This document shows, piece after piece, positions 1-6,966 of a DNA stretch of 15,098 nt. The first letter of the stretch is position 1. Each line of letters opens with the position of its first letter. The position numbers were made by a program, and so were the translations under genes. This DNA is from Desulfobacteraceae bacterium (GTDB taxonomy: Bacteria; Desulfobacterota; DSM-4660; Desulfatiglandales; Desulfatiglandaceae), in NCBI GenBank assembly GCA_030589225.1, contig JAUUWD010000003.1, positions 1 through 15,098 on the forward strand, written 5' to 3'. Under the pieces are notes generated by a model, which saw nothing but the letters and a program-made list of their open reading frames with translations, made no database searches and was not told the origin of the DNA.

Positions 1-70
1 TCGAACGACAGGTTTCAGGCTTGTCGGGCAGAACGTGGCTGATCAGATCAATAGCGAAGAAGGCAGGTGA
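1..70 (+). CDS. Possible C-terminal end of an upstream protein (partial)
   Basis: Reading from base 2, 22 codons stay open before a TGA at 68-70, giving a tail that starts RTTGFRLVGQN and ends NSEEGR. The other two forward frames also stay open for 13 and about 30 codons, so the frame choice rests only on how protein-like the tail looks. The GFRLV string resembles the C-terminal strand of formylglycine-generating-enzyme-like domains, but the fragment is too short to assign. It may equally be non-coding. Whatever lies upstream, the T-run hairpin at 225-285 could serve as its terminator. Confidence 0.22.
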   Translation, partial: RTTGFRLVGQNVADQINSEEGR

Positions 71-150
71 ATAGCCTGTGTCTGGGGCTAAAAAGGTTAA
101 AGTCACTTATCGTGATTGATGCTGGGAGGGGAGAAGGTGAATTAGCGACC

Positions 151-230
151 AGGGTACATGCTTCTCAACTCTTTTGATCCTGCGGGCCATAACCATCTGG
201 GAGAGACCTCCGCGCAACCTCATGTACCCT
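151..230 (+). promoter_or_regulatory. Candidate antiterminator pairing in the leader
   Basis: AGGGTACATG at 151-160 is a perfect 10-base complement of CATGTACCCT at 221-230. The last six bases of the right arm (225-230) are also the first six bases of the left arm of the downstream T-run hairpin. The two structures therefore cannot form fully at once, which is the topology of a transcription attenuator. The left segment also lies in the loop of a possible 6-bp stem (131-136 with 161-166), which could hide it. This is inference from complementarity alone; no known riboswitch class was recognised. Confidence 0.3.
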
Positions 231-285
231 GTGAAATCCCCGCTTTGCGGAACCCCCTGCGGGGGATTCCACAGGGTAGGTTTTT
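225..285 (+). terminator. Strong hairpin with T-run: intrinsic terminator or attenuator
   Basis: Bases 225-241 and 262-278 can form a 17-position stem with 16 Watson-Crick pairs and one A-C mismatch (234 with 269). The 20-base loop is itself GC-rich. Two G residues and then five T residues (281-285) follow, which fits a rho-independent terminator on the + strand. It lies 56 bases before the start of the 1068-residue gene, so it either ends transcription of an upstream gene or conditionally stops transcription entering that gene. Confidence 0.6.
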
Positions 286-341
286 CAGAATAAGCGTTAG
301 GTAAAGGTCTCTGGAAATGATCCGGAACTAAGGGGTCGCCG

Positions 342-3300
342 ATGCTAAAATTATTGGGCAGATGGCTCAAGATTTATGAAAATGAAATCGGGCTCTTTCT
401 GTGGACCCTAGTTCTCCTTTTTCTCATCCGCGGTTCTGGTATCCTTCTCAATAACTATGCAGAGACAGCCTTTCTCAAGCGTTTTGGCGTTGAGTACATG
501 CCCATTGTTAACATGATCAACGCCATAGCAACCTTTTTTATCATGGGGTTAATGGCTGCTATTATGGGAAAACTCCCGGGCAGCCGTCTATTATCCTACC
601 TCTTTGTGTTTTGCGGAGGCTCGGTGGCAGGGCTCCGCTTCCTAATACCTTTAGACATTGATCTCATCTATCCTGTGCTATTTATGTTGAAGTCCCAATA
701 TGAGGTCTTGCTCGCGCTCCTCTTCTGGAACCTAGCCAACGATCTCTTTAACACAAGACAATCAAAACGCCTATTTCCGCTTATAACGGCCGGCGGAGTC
801 CTTGGAATGATAATCGGGAGTTTTGGAACCCCTTTTCTGGCCAGGGCATTATCCTTTGATAACCTCCTGTTGGCCTATCTAGGCACCACTCTGCTGGGCG
901 CTGTGGTCGTAAAACGCATGGGCTCTCGCTTCCCCACACTCCTGCTCTCTGACAAGAAGACCAAGAAAGGCAAATCGCGTACGTCTGTCATTGGGGAAGT
1001 CAAGAAGATTCTGCCACTTATGAAGGAGTCTACACTGGTAAAGATCCTCATTTTGTTGACCTTTATGGCCAATGTGGTCATCCCCATCATGAATTATCAA
1101 TTTAACTTTGCCGTTGACCAGACATTTGCCACCGAAGGTAGAATGCTCATATTTTTTGGCTACTTCCGAGGTATACTGAATATCGTTAACCTAATTATTC
1201 TTCTGTTTGTCGGAAGGATATATGGCCGCTGGGGTCTACCTGTTGCCCTTATGTTTCATCCCTTTAATTATATACTCGCGTTCGTTGCCTTTTTATTGCG
1301 GTTTGATCTTTTTTCGGCCATATATGCGAGAATGTCCACCAATATCCTGCGAACCACCATGAATATTCCTGCCAATGCTGTGCTGACGGGCCTGTTTCCG
1401 GCTTCTTACCGCGCCATGGTGAGGCCCTTTCTGAGGGGAACAGTCGTGCGAGTCGGGCTGTTTATGGGTTCTGCCTTTATATTGATTTCTGAAAATATTT
1501 TCCATCCCAGATACCTCTCCCTTGTAGCGATTCCGTTTGTAGCCGCATGGGTCATAACACCCTTTTTCCTTAAGAAGCGGTATTCAAAGATCCTGCTGGA
1601 CCTGATATCCAGGGATATGCTGGACCTGAAGTCTCTGGAAGACGAGGATGTGAGCCATATTTTCTCGGACAAGAAGATACAGGCCCAGTTAGTCCAAGCA
1701 CTTTTATCGGCCCGTGGGGATAACTGCCTGTGGTATGCCCGTTTGCTGAAATCGCTCTCAGTGCAAAATCTCGATGCCCATATCCTCACCGCTCTCAAGG
1801 GTCAAGATGATAAGACCAGGATTGGCCTTTTAGAACTGCTTTCTCCCCATGCTGGGGAACAGGCCATTCAGGTATTAAGGGAATTGGCTGATCCTGAAAA
1901 GCTCGATCTAATGGTGGCCATCACCAAGGCCGCTAACCGGCTTGCCCCTGAACTTTCCTTCAATTTTGACCAAGAGGTCTTTGAAACCAGTAAATACCCT
2001 GAAGTGAAGGCCTATGCGGTCATAGGCCTCTTTCACCAGGAGCCTCAAAAGTACAGAGGGATCATCGATTCCTGGTTAGACTCAGATGATATAACGGATA
2101 GGAAGGCGGGCGTCATTGCTGCCGGTGAGTCAGGAGAGGATTCCTATGTTCCCCGGCTAAAAGAGATCTTAGGTGCTCAAGAGAATGGCCCCATCCTCCC
2201 TTCGGTCTTAGAGGGGCTTCACCGACTTGGGACTCCCGAACTGAATGTTCTGGCCCTTGCATACCTCTCTCACCCTCAGGAATCGGTCCGTTTAGCCGCC
2301 TTGGAGGCATTTGAAATAGATGACGATGAAACCCTGAGGAAGGTGATTGCCCTTATGAAGGATCCATCAGAGCAGGTTTACGGACTGGCAAAAACCAAGA
2401 TTTCTGCCTCCCCCTATCACAATGGTCAGCTGTTAGTCGAATCGCTCAGCATACCGCAACGCAGGCTACGGGAGGGCATATTTGACTTATTAGAATCCCT
2501 GCGGATACAGGACCTGGATGTCTTTCGGTTCGCCCGTTCCCAGATCGAGGGTTGTTACAATCACTTTGCGGAGGTAGAAGGCCTTGGGCTTCTTCCTGCA
2601 GGCCCTAAGAGAGATCTGCTCATAGACCATTTAAACCAGGAAAGGCTCGTAAAGATAGAAAATGTCCTTCGAGTCCTGACTGCACAGGATCGTTCCGGGC
2701 AGATGAGGATTATCTGTAGGGGGATTTTTTCGTCGGATGCCCGTGAGCGAGCCAACAGCCAAGAGGCCCTGGATAACCTGATAGATGTGTCTTTGTCAAA
2801 AATCCTGGTACCCCTCCTGGAAGATTCCCCCCCTTCCCAGCACCTTGCAATTGGCAGGGGATATTTCCAGCTACCGAATTTTCGTTCTGACAAGGCCACG
2901 CTCTATTCCCACCTTTTAGCCGAAAAGGGCTGGGTCACGGTCGCCCTGACCCTCTCTATGGCAGCGGACCAGAATCGGGCTGGGATAGATCCAGGGACCG
3001 TTCTGGAACTTACGAGGTCCGAAAACGAGTACATTCGTCAGATGGCTCAACGCATCATGGATCAGCAAGAGGGTCATCCCGACAAAAAGGAGGATGGTAT
3101 GGAAACAGAAATCACTATTTCCGACAAGATATTAACTCTGAAAGGGATCGAGATATTTGAAGATCTGCCCGTGAGTGAACTGGCTGCTGTTGCATCGGTC
3201 ACAGAAGAGATCGTTTACCCGCCGGGCAAAATCGTAATCAAACAGGGTGATCCCGGAGAAATCATGTATCTGATTATCAAAGGAGAGCTGTCTGTTATTG

Positions 3301-3548
3301 AAGATCAGGAGGAAGGCCATGAAATTGAAGTGGATCGGATGGGTGCAGGCGATTCTTTTGGAGAGATGGCCCTTTTTGAAGATTTGCTTCGAGCAGCGAC
3401 CGTCCGCACAGAGCAGGAGTCCCACCTCTTAGTCCTCCATAAGCAGGAATTCAGGGAGATAGTGAGGGAATATCCCGAAGTTGCCCTTCACATGTGCAAG
3501 GTATTGAGTGGACGAATGCGGAAACTGCTTAGGAAAATGAGGATTTAG
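342..3548 (+). CDS. Nucleotide-translocase-like membrane protein with HEAT repeats and a C-terminal cyclic-nucleotide-binding domain
   Basis: This 1068-residue protein has three parts. Residues 1 to about 415 are strongly hydrophobic, with roughly 10-12 membrane helices. The segment NDLFNTRQSKRLFPL followed by a glycine-rich helix is typical of bacterial relatives of the Npt1/Npt2 (Tlc) ATP/ADP translocases, which are MFS-like. Residues about 435-915 are helical, HEAT-like repeats. Residues about 925-1066 form a cyclic-nucleotide-binding domain with the phosphate-binding cassette: F1006, G1007, E1008, then R1017-A-A-T-V1021. The Glu and Arg that contact the ribose and phosphate are kept, so ligand binding is plausible; the Ala after Arg resembles cAMP-binding cassettes of PKA type. 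The ATG has AAGGGG at 330-335. True transport of nucleotides is not established; these fusions may be cNMP-gated transporters or membrane scaffolds. The domain calls are firm, the substrate is unknown. Confidence 0.85.
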   Translation: MLKLLGRWLKIYENEIGLFLWTLVLLFLIRGSGILLNNYAETAFLKRFGVEYMPIVNMINAIATFFIMGLMAAIMGKLPGSRLLSYLFVFCGGSVAGLRFLIPLDIDLIYPVLFMLKSQYEVLLALLFWNLANDLFNTRQSKRLFPLITAGGVLGMIIGSFGTPFLARALSFDNLLLAYLGTTLLGAVVVKRMGSRFPTLLLSDKKTKKGKSRTSVIGEVKKILPLMKESTLVKILILLTFMANVVIPIMNYQFNFAVDQTFATEGRMLIFFGYFRGILNIVNLIILLFVGRIYGRWGLPVALMFHPFNYILAFVAFLLRFDLFSAIYARMSTNILRTTMNIPANAVLTGLFPASYRAMVRPFLRGTVVRVGLFMGSAFILISENIFHPRYLSLVAIPFVAAWVITPFFLKKRYSKILLDLISRDMLDLKSLEDEDVSHIFSDKKIQAQLVQALLSARGDNCLWYARLLKSLSVQNLDAHILTALKGQDDKTRIGLLELLSPHAGEQAIQVLRELADPEKLDLMVAITKAANRLAPELSFNFDQEVFETSKYPEVKAYAVIGLFHQEPQKYRGIIDSWLDSDDITDRKAGVIAAGESGEDSYVPRLKEILGAQENGPILPSVLEGLHRLGTPELNVLALAYLSHPQESVRLAALEAFEIDDDETLRKVIALMKDPSEQVYGLAKTKISASPYHNGQLLVESLSIPQRRLREGIFDLLESLRIQDLDVFRFARSQIEGCYNHFAEVEGLGLLPAGPKRDLLIDHLNQERLVKIENVLRVLTAQDRSGQMRIICRGIFSSDARERANSQEALDNLIDVSLSKILVPLLEDSPPSQHLAIGRGYFQLPNFRSDKATLYSHLLAEKGWVTVALTLSMAADQNRAGIDPGTVLELTRSENEYIRQMAQRIMDQQEGHPDKKEDGMETEITISDKILTLKGIEIFEDLPVSELAAVASVTEEIVYPPGKIVIKQGDPGEIMYLIIKGELSVIEDQEEGHEIEVDRMGAGDSFGEMALFEDLLRAATVRTEQESHLLVLHKQEFREIVREYPEVALHMCKVLSGRMRKLLRKMRI
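3087..3101 (+). promoter_or_regulatory. Internal Shine-Dalgarno and in-frame ATG at the cyclic-nucleotide-binding domain boundary
   Basis: AAGGAGG at 3087-3093 lies five bases before an ATG at 3099 that is exactly in frame (codon 920 of the large gene). It is among the best ribosome binding sites in the window and falls in the linker just before the cyclic-nucleotide-binding domain. Initiation here would give a free 149-residue domain (3099-3548) alongside the full-length protein. Alternatively it is a relic of two once-separate genes that fused. Confidence 0.4.
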
Positions 3549-3664
3549 GCAGAGCGATTCTCAAGGATGCAAATTCTATCCAAGAAAAAAGCTGAGGGAT
3601 TTTAGCTTGATGATATCGCAATTTTAATAGTACGGTTCAATTCCGGAATGTTGGAAGTTAAGTG

Positions 3665-3685
3665 ACCCCCGGCAAAGCCGGGGGT
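3665..3685 (+). terminator. GC-rich hairpin, probable terminator of the large membrane-protein gene
   Basis: CCCCCGGC (3666-3673) and GCCGGGGG (3677-3684) form a perfect 8-bp stem with an AAA loop, and A3665-T3685 adds a ninth pair. GTTAA (3657-3661) and TTAAC (3685-3689) could extend it. There is no immediate T-run; a T-rich tract begins about 10 bases later. It sits 117 bases after the stop at 3548. It could be a weak or factor-assisted terminator, or a dispersed palindromic repeat. Confidence 0.5.
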
Positions 3686-3732
3686 TAACCTGTTTGATTA
3701 TTATTTTTGGGAGAAATGAGAGCCCAGGTGTT

Positions 3733-3774
3733 TTGTCAAGATTTCATTGTAAAAATTGACAAGATGTTGTAAAA
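3733..3774. repeat. Short paired repeats upstream of the ATP-grasp gene, possible operator
   Basis: TTGTCAA (3733-3739) and TTGACAA (3756-3762) form an inverted pair 16 bases apart. Starting within them, CAAGAT...TTGTAAAA appears twice in direct orientation (3737-3754 and 3760-3774). The cluster is AT-rich and lies about 150 bases before the ATG at 3922. It could be a regulator binding site; nothing identifies the regulator, and short repeats like this can arise by chance. Confidence 0.25.
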
Positions 3775-3921
3775 CCATGGCGGAAGCTCAGCCCTGCATG
3801 GCTCCACCAAAGTGATCAAAGTCAGTTATTCTGCAGGTTTCAGAGGTATTGAGACTTCTACTGGCCTGGCCGTTGGTTCCCAAATTATCCATAACATGGT
3901 CCAGACCAAAAGAGAGACGTC

Positions 3922-4920
3922 ATGAGAATAGCCTTCTTAATGGATAGACTGGAGTCGATCAATCCGGAAAATGAGTCCACCAGTTACCTGATGTATGAAT
4001 GCAATCAGCGGGGACATACCGTCTATTTTCTTGAACCCCATGATGTATATATTCGTAGTCATGTGGTGGTGGCGAGAATGCGAGATATCACTGTACCGCC
4101 CGATCTCTCTATAAAAAAATACTGGCGTTGCCTGATAGCTTGTATGAATAGAGAGGAACTGATATTTGAAACCATCACAGATCTCGATGCCCTATTTTTG
4201 AGAAAGGATCCCCCTCTAATCTACCAGACCTTGGAATTCTTAGCGCCTATCAATGATCAGGTGTTCATGATAAACAGTACCACAGGGCAAATTCTTGGGA
4301 ACAGTAAACTCTATATCCTCAATTTTCCGAGCATCATACCAGAGACTCACGTCTCCAGAGATCCAGTCCGACTCAAGAAAATCATCGATGATTTCGGAGG
4401 CGCCATGGTAGTCAAGCCGTTGCAGAGATATGGTGGGGAAGGTGTGATCAAGGTCAGCACTCGCGATCGTGAAAATCTGGCTTCCTTGATCAATTACTAT
4501 ACAAAGGCCTCTAAATCCTACCCGGAGCGTGAGCCAATTATGGTCCAGGAATATCTGGATGTGGTGCAGACACAGGGTGATATCAGAATTCTTTTGCTGA
4601 ACGGAGAGATCCTGGGTGCAATGAGAAGGAAGCCTCGTGAAGGGGATTTTAGGACCAACATTCATGCCGGGGGCCGGGCACATAGGCACGAGGTGACGGA
4701 GACAGAGAAAAAGCTCTGTCTTGCTATCAAGGAGAGATTGATTAGGGATGGTCTGTTTTTTGTGGGCGTTGACGTGTTAGGAGATAAACTGGTTGAGGTA
4801 AATTGTGTCAGCCCGGGAGGCATTCCTCGCATAAACCGACTGAACAACGTAAAGCTTGAAACCAAGGTAATTGATTTTGTTGAACACAAGGCCAACGAAA
4901 TGAAAGAAAAGAGCCGATAG
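3922..4920 (+). CDS. GshB-like ATP-grasp ligase (glutathione synthetase family)
   Basis: A 332-residue protein collinear with bacterial glutathione synthetase (about 315 residues), which joins gamma-glutamylcysteine and glycine using ATP. It shows the N-terminal MDRLESINPENEST segment, the RKDPP motif at 94-98, a nucleotide-contacting Lys in VVKPL (K165), the glycine-rich loop YGGEG (170-174), and the metal ligands D284, E292 and N294 within VGVDVLGDKLVEVN. After these, family members usually read N-V-T-S-P-T, whereas here it is N-C-V-S-P-G-G-I, so the acceptor pocket may differ. No gshA (gamma-glutamylcysteine ligase) is in the window. It is separated from its neighbours by 373 and 177 bp, so it is likely transcribed alone. 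The ribosome binding site is weak (AGAGAGA). The family is clear; glutathione as the product is not proven. Confidence 0.8.
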   Translation: MRIAFLMDRLESINPENESTSYLMYECNQRGHTVYFLEPHDVYIRSHVVVARMRDITVPPDLSIKKYWRCLIACMNREELIFETITDLDALFLRKDPPLIYQTLEFLAPINDQVFMINSTTGQILGNSKLYILNFPSIIPETHVSRDPVRLKKIIDDFGGAMVVKPLQRYGGEGVIKVSTRDRENLASLINYYTKASKSYPEREPIMVQEYLDVVQTQGDIRILLLNGEILGAMRRKPREGDFRTNIHAGGRAHRHEVTETEKKLCLAIKERLIRDGLFFVGVDVLGDKLVEVNCVSPGGIPRINRLNNVKLETKVIDFVEHKANEMKEKSR

Positions 4921-4950
4921 CCCAGTTGAATCCATGTTTCGAAATTTCTA

Positions 4951-4967
4951 TCCCGCTGAATGCGGGA
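4951..4967. repeat. Small hairpin after the ATP-grasp gene
   Basis: TCCCGC (4951-4956) and GCGGGA (4962-4967) form a 6-bp stem with a 5-base loop, 30 bases after the stop codon at 4918-4920. It is followed by AAAA rather than T residues, so it is not a canonical terminator on the + strand. It may be a weak terminator or an mRNA 3'-end stabiliser. Confidence 0.35.
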
Positions 4968-5097
4968 AAATCAGAGGGATCATTAGTAGTGGCAGGTCTA
5001 TGCCGTCCACACGGAATAGTGCCTCTTTTATCAAGTGTTCGGCATTAAGGATCTGGAATCTCCCCTGGAGACGTTAAAGAGAAGAAAGGAAACAACC

Positions 5098-6834
5098 ATG
5101 AGTCCTACCTCCTCAGTGACAATCGAGAGTTTTCTTAAAGGCATCCTCTGTCTTGCGGTTGCAATGCTCGTGCTCTTGTTCCCGGGCCTGTCCGGTACTC
5201 AGAGCAATGCGGCCTCCTGCCTCAAAATCGGCCTTCCAGAAGATCCCAGGACGCTAAATATCTGGCTTGCAAGCGATAGAAATTCTCGTAATATCCTATC
5301 CCAAATATATCAACCCCTCTATACACGCGACCCTGACACACTGAAACTTGTCCCGTGGTTGGCAGAACAAGAACCGGTATTTGACGCTGAAACGCTTTCA
5401 TATACAGTGAGGATCAAACCGTCCAAATGGTCCGACGGCTCGGAGCTGACCTCAGAGGATGTGGCCTTTACCGGGCGTGTGATAAAGGATTTTAGGGTGC
5501 CCAGGCTTGCATCCCGGTGGAATTTCATCAAAAGGATTGAAACGCCGGATAAACACACCGTGAGATTTTATCTCAAGGAGCCGAAGGCCATCTTTCTGAG
5601 CAGAACCCTGACAACGCCTATTGTGCAAAAGAAGGAATGGATCAAGATTGTTGAAAAGGCTAGGGGCACAGAAAAACCGCTCATCAAGTTGCTCAATCAC
5701 AAAATAGAGAAGCCAGTGGGGAGCGGCCCTTTTATCCTTAAGGAATGGAGACAGGGGTGCTATCTCTTTCTCCAGAAGAACAAATACTTCTTTGGCACAG
5801 GTCGCAGGATAAGCGGCCGGATCCTGGGGCCCTATATCGATAGTATTATTTTTAAGATTTATGGGACCTCCGATGCAGCCATCCTTGCCCTGAAGAAAGG
5901 GAGCATCGACATGTTCTGGTGGAGAATTCAGGCGGGATATCTCCAGGACCTCAAAACACAGAAGGATATCCAAATATTTTCCAATGAAAAGAGTGGCCTT
6001 TATTACATCGGCTTCAATGTCAGGAAACCGCCCTTTAATGATGTGAATCTCAGGCGTGCTGTGGCTACATTAATCGACAAGGACTTTATTATATCCAGAA
6101 TCCTCCAGGGATTGGCGATTAAGATGAATTCCATTGTGCCGCCCGGCAACCAGTTTTGGTACTGTCCGGAAGTGCCCCGGTACGCTGAGGGGCTCAACAG
6201 GGAGGAGCGCATCAAAAAGGCCTATGAGATTCTGCGAAAGGCCGGTTATACCTGGCAGCTGCCGCCCGTTAATGGACAGGGCAAGGTGGTCAAGGGCAAG
6301 GGAATTCGGCTGCCCAACGGACAGCCCATGGAAAAATTCACCATTTTGACACCCCCGGCTGACTATGACCCTCTTCGAGCCATGGCTGGGATGATCATTC
6401 AGGAATGGCTCGGAATGGTGGGCATCCCGGCCTCTGCCAAACCCATGGCCATTGGATCCCTGATCCAACAGGTCAAGGGACGCCGTCAATTTGATTCTTT
6501 TATCTTGGGCTACGGAAGGCTGGATATTGATCCAGACTGGGTGAGAAACTTCTTTCACTCCAGTAATGACAAACCGAGGGGCTGGAACATGAGTGGATAC
6601 AAAAACCCTGATTTTGATCGCATTGCCGAGGAGTCTGCCAGCATCCTGGATCGAGAGAAACGGCGAAAATTGATCTGGGAGATGCAGAAGATGATTTTGC
6701 AGGATGTCCCCTATATTCCCTTGTACAACCCCAGATTGATTGAGGCGGTCCGTAAGGACAAATTCAGCGGTTGGGTGGGGACACTGGGAGGAATCGGGAA
6801 TATCTGGTCGTTTTGTGAAGTGAGACTAAACTGA
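5098..6834 (+). CDS. ABC importer substrate-binding protein, family 5 (peptide/nickel/opine type)
   Basis: A 578-residue exported protein that should capture the substrate and deliver it to the permeases encoded downstream. The chosen ATG is preceded by AAGAAAGGA at 5082-5090; an in-frame GTG at 5035 would add 21 residues but lacks such a site and puts the signal peptide far from the N-terminus. Residues 1-14 are polar with one Lys, 15-31 are hydrophobic, and a signal peptidase I site is plausible near A38. C41 could suggest a lipoprotein, but the preceding A-A-S is a poor lipobox. WSDGSELTSEDVAF at 111-124 is the hallmark of SBP_bac_5 proteins; SGPFILKEW and VNLRRAVA segments also fit. The ligand is not predictable; this family binds di- and oligopeptides, nickel complexes, opines and sugars. 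It is the first gene of the importer cluster, 132 bp ahead of the permease gene. Confidence 0.88.
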   Translation: MSPTSSVTIESFLKGILCLAVAMLVLLFPGLSGTQSNAASCLKIGLPEDPRTLNIWLASDRNSRNILSQIYQPLYTRDPDTLKLVPWLAEQEPVFDAETLSYTVRIKPSKWSDGSELTSEDVAFTGRVIKDFRVPRLASRWNFIKRIETPDKHTVRFYLKEPKAIFLSRTLTTPIVQKKEWIKIVEKARGTEKPLIKLLNHKIEKPVGSGPFILKEWRQGCYLFLQKNKYFFGTGRRISGRILGPYIDSIIFKIYGTSDAAILALKKGSIDMFWWRIQAGYLQDLKTQKDIQIFSNEKSGLYYIGFNVRKPPFNDVNLRRAVATLIDKDFIISRILQGLAIKMNSIVPPGNQFWYCPEVPRYAEGLNREERIKKAYEILRKAGYTWQLPPVNGQGKVVKGKGIRLPNGQPMEKFTILTPPADYDPLRAMAGMIIQEWLGMVGIPASAKPMAIGSLIQQVKGRRQFDSFILGYGRLDIDPDWVRNFFHSSNDKPRGWNMSGYKNPDFDRIAEESASILDREKRRKLIWEMQKMILQDVPYIPLYNPRLIEAVRKDKFSGWVGTLGGIGNIWSFCEVRLN

Positions 6835-6853
6835 AGCATAAGGTGATATCTGT

Positions 6854-6940
6854 GACGCTTCGGACCTCTCGACACATTCAAAAAACTGAAAAGGCCTGTA
6901 ATTCATTGTTCAGCCCAGGTCCGTTGAAAGCCCGAGCGTC
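6854..6940 (+). promoter_or_regulatory. Imperfect nested hairpin between the binding-protein and permease genes
   Basis: GACGCT (6854-6859) pairs with AGCGTC (6935-6940), and inside it CGGACCT (6861-6867) pairs with AGGTCCG (6917-6923). An 11-base unpaired strip separates the right arms. The 132-bp gap holds no reading frame. In many ABC operons (malE-malF is the classic case) a hairpin in this position protects the binding-protein mRNA and lowers expression of the membrane genes, which would fit here. The role is inference; the pairing is seen. Confidence 0.4.
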
Positions 6941-6966
6941 GGCAGGTCTAGAAGGATTCCTTTGAT

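Larger units (their letters stand above)
71..341 (+). other. Gene-free leader rich in inverted repeats upstream of the first large gene
   Basis: I see no convincing coding sequence here. The stretch contains several complementary segments: GAGAAG (131-136) with CTTCTC (161-166); AGGGTACATG (151-160) with CATGTACCCT (221-230); AGAGACCT (202-209) with AGGTCTCT (305-312); and the strong hairpin 225-278. The density of pairing suggests a structured leader RNA or a palindromic intergenic element. I found no clear -35/-10 promoter in the 56 bases between the T-run (281-285) and the ATG at 342. Confidence 0.5.
3549..3921 (+). other. 373-bp gene-free region between the large membrane protein and the ATP-grasp gene
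   Basis: No credible reading frame is present. It holds a GC-rich hairpin near its start (3665-3685), an AT-rich tract after it (3690-3707) and an AT-rich repeat cluster (3733-3774). The remaining 150 bases before the ATG at 3922 show no recognisable motif. A promoter for the ATP-grasp gene probably lies here, but no good -35/-10 pair was found: TTGACA at 3756-3761 has no matching -10 box 16-18 bases downstream. Confidence 0.5.

Noticed and set aside
107..370. 87-codon open frame on the minus strand across the leader
   Set aside because: It is read through the palindromic leader and the start of the real gene, has no recognisable motif, and is explained by the GC-rich inverted repeats.
3756..3761. 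TTGACA as a -35 promoter box for the ATP-grasp gene
   Set aside because: No -10-like hexamer is found 16-18 bases downstream, where the sequence becomes GC-rich.
5035..5097. GTG start 63 bases upstream for the substrate-binding protein
   Set aside because: It would place 21 charged residues before the signal peptide and has no good ribosome binding site, whereas the ATG at 5098 has AAGAAAGGA at a suitable distance.
5452..5973. 173-codon minus-strand open frame opposite the binding-protein gene
   Set aside because: The plus-strand frame is a well-conserved family-5 binding protein; the antisense translation has no domain features and is a shadow.
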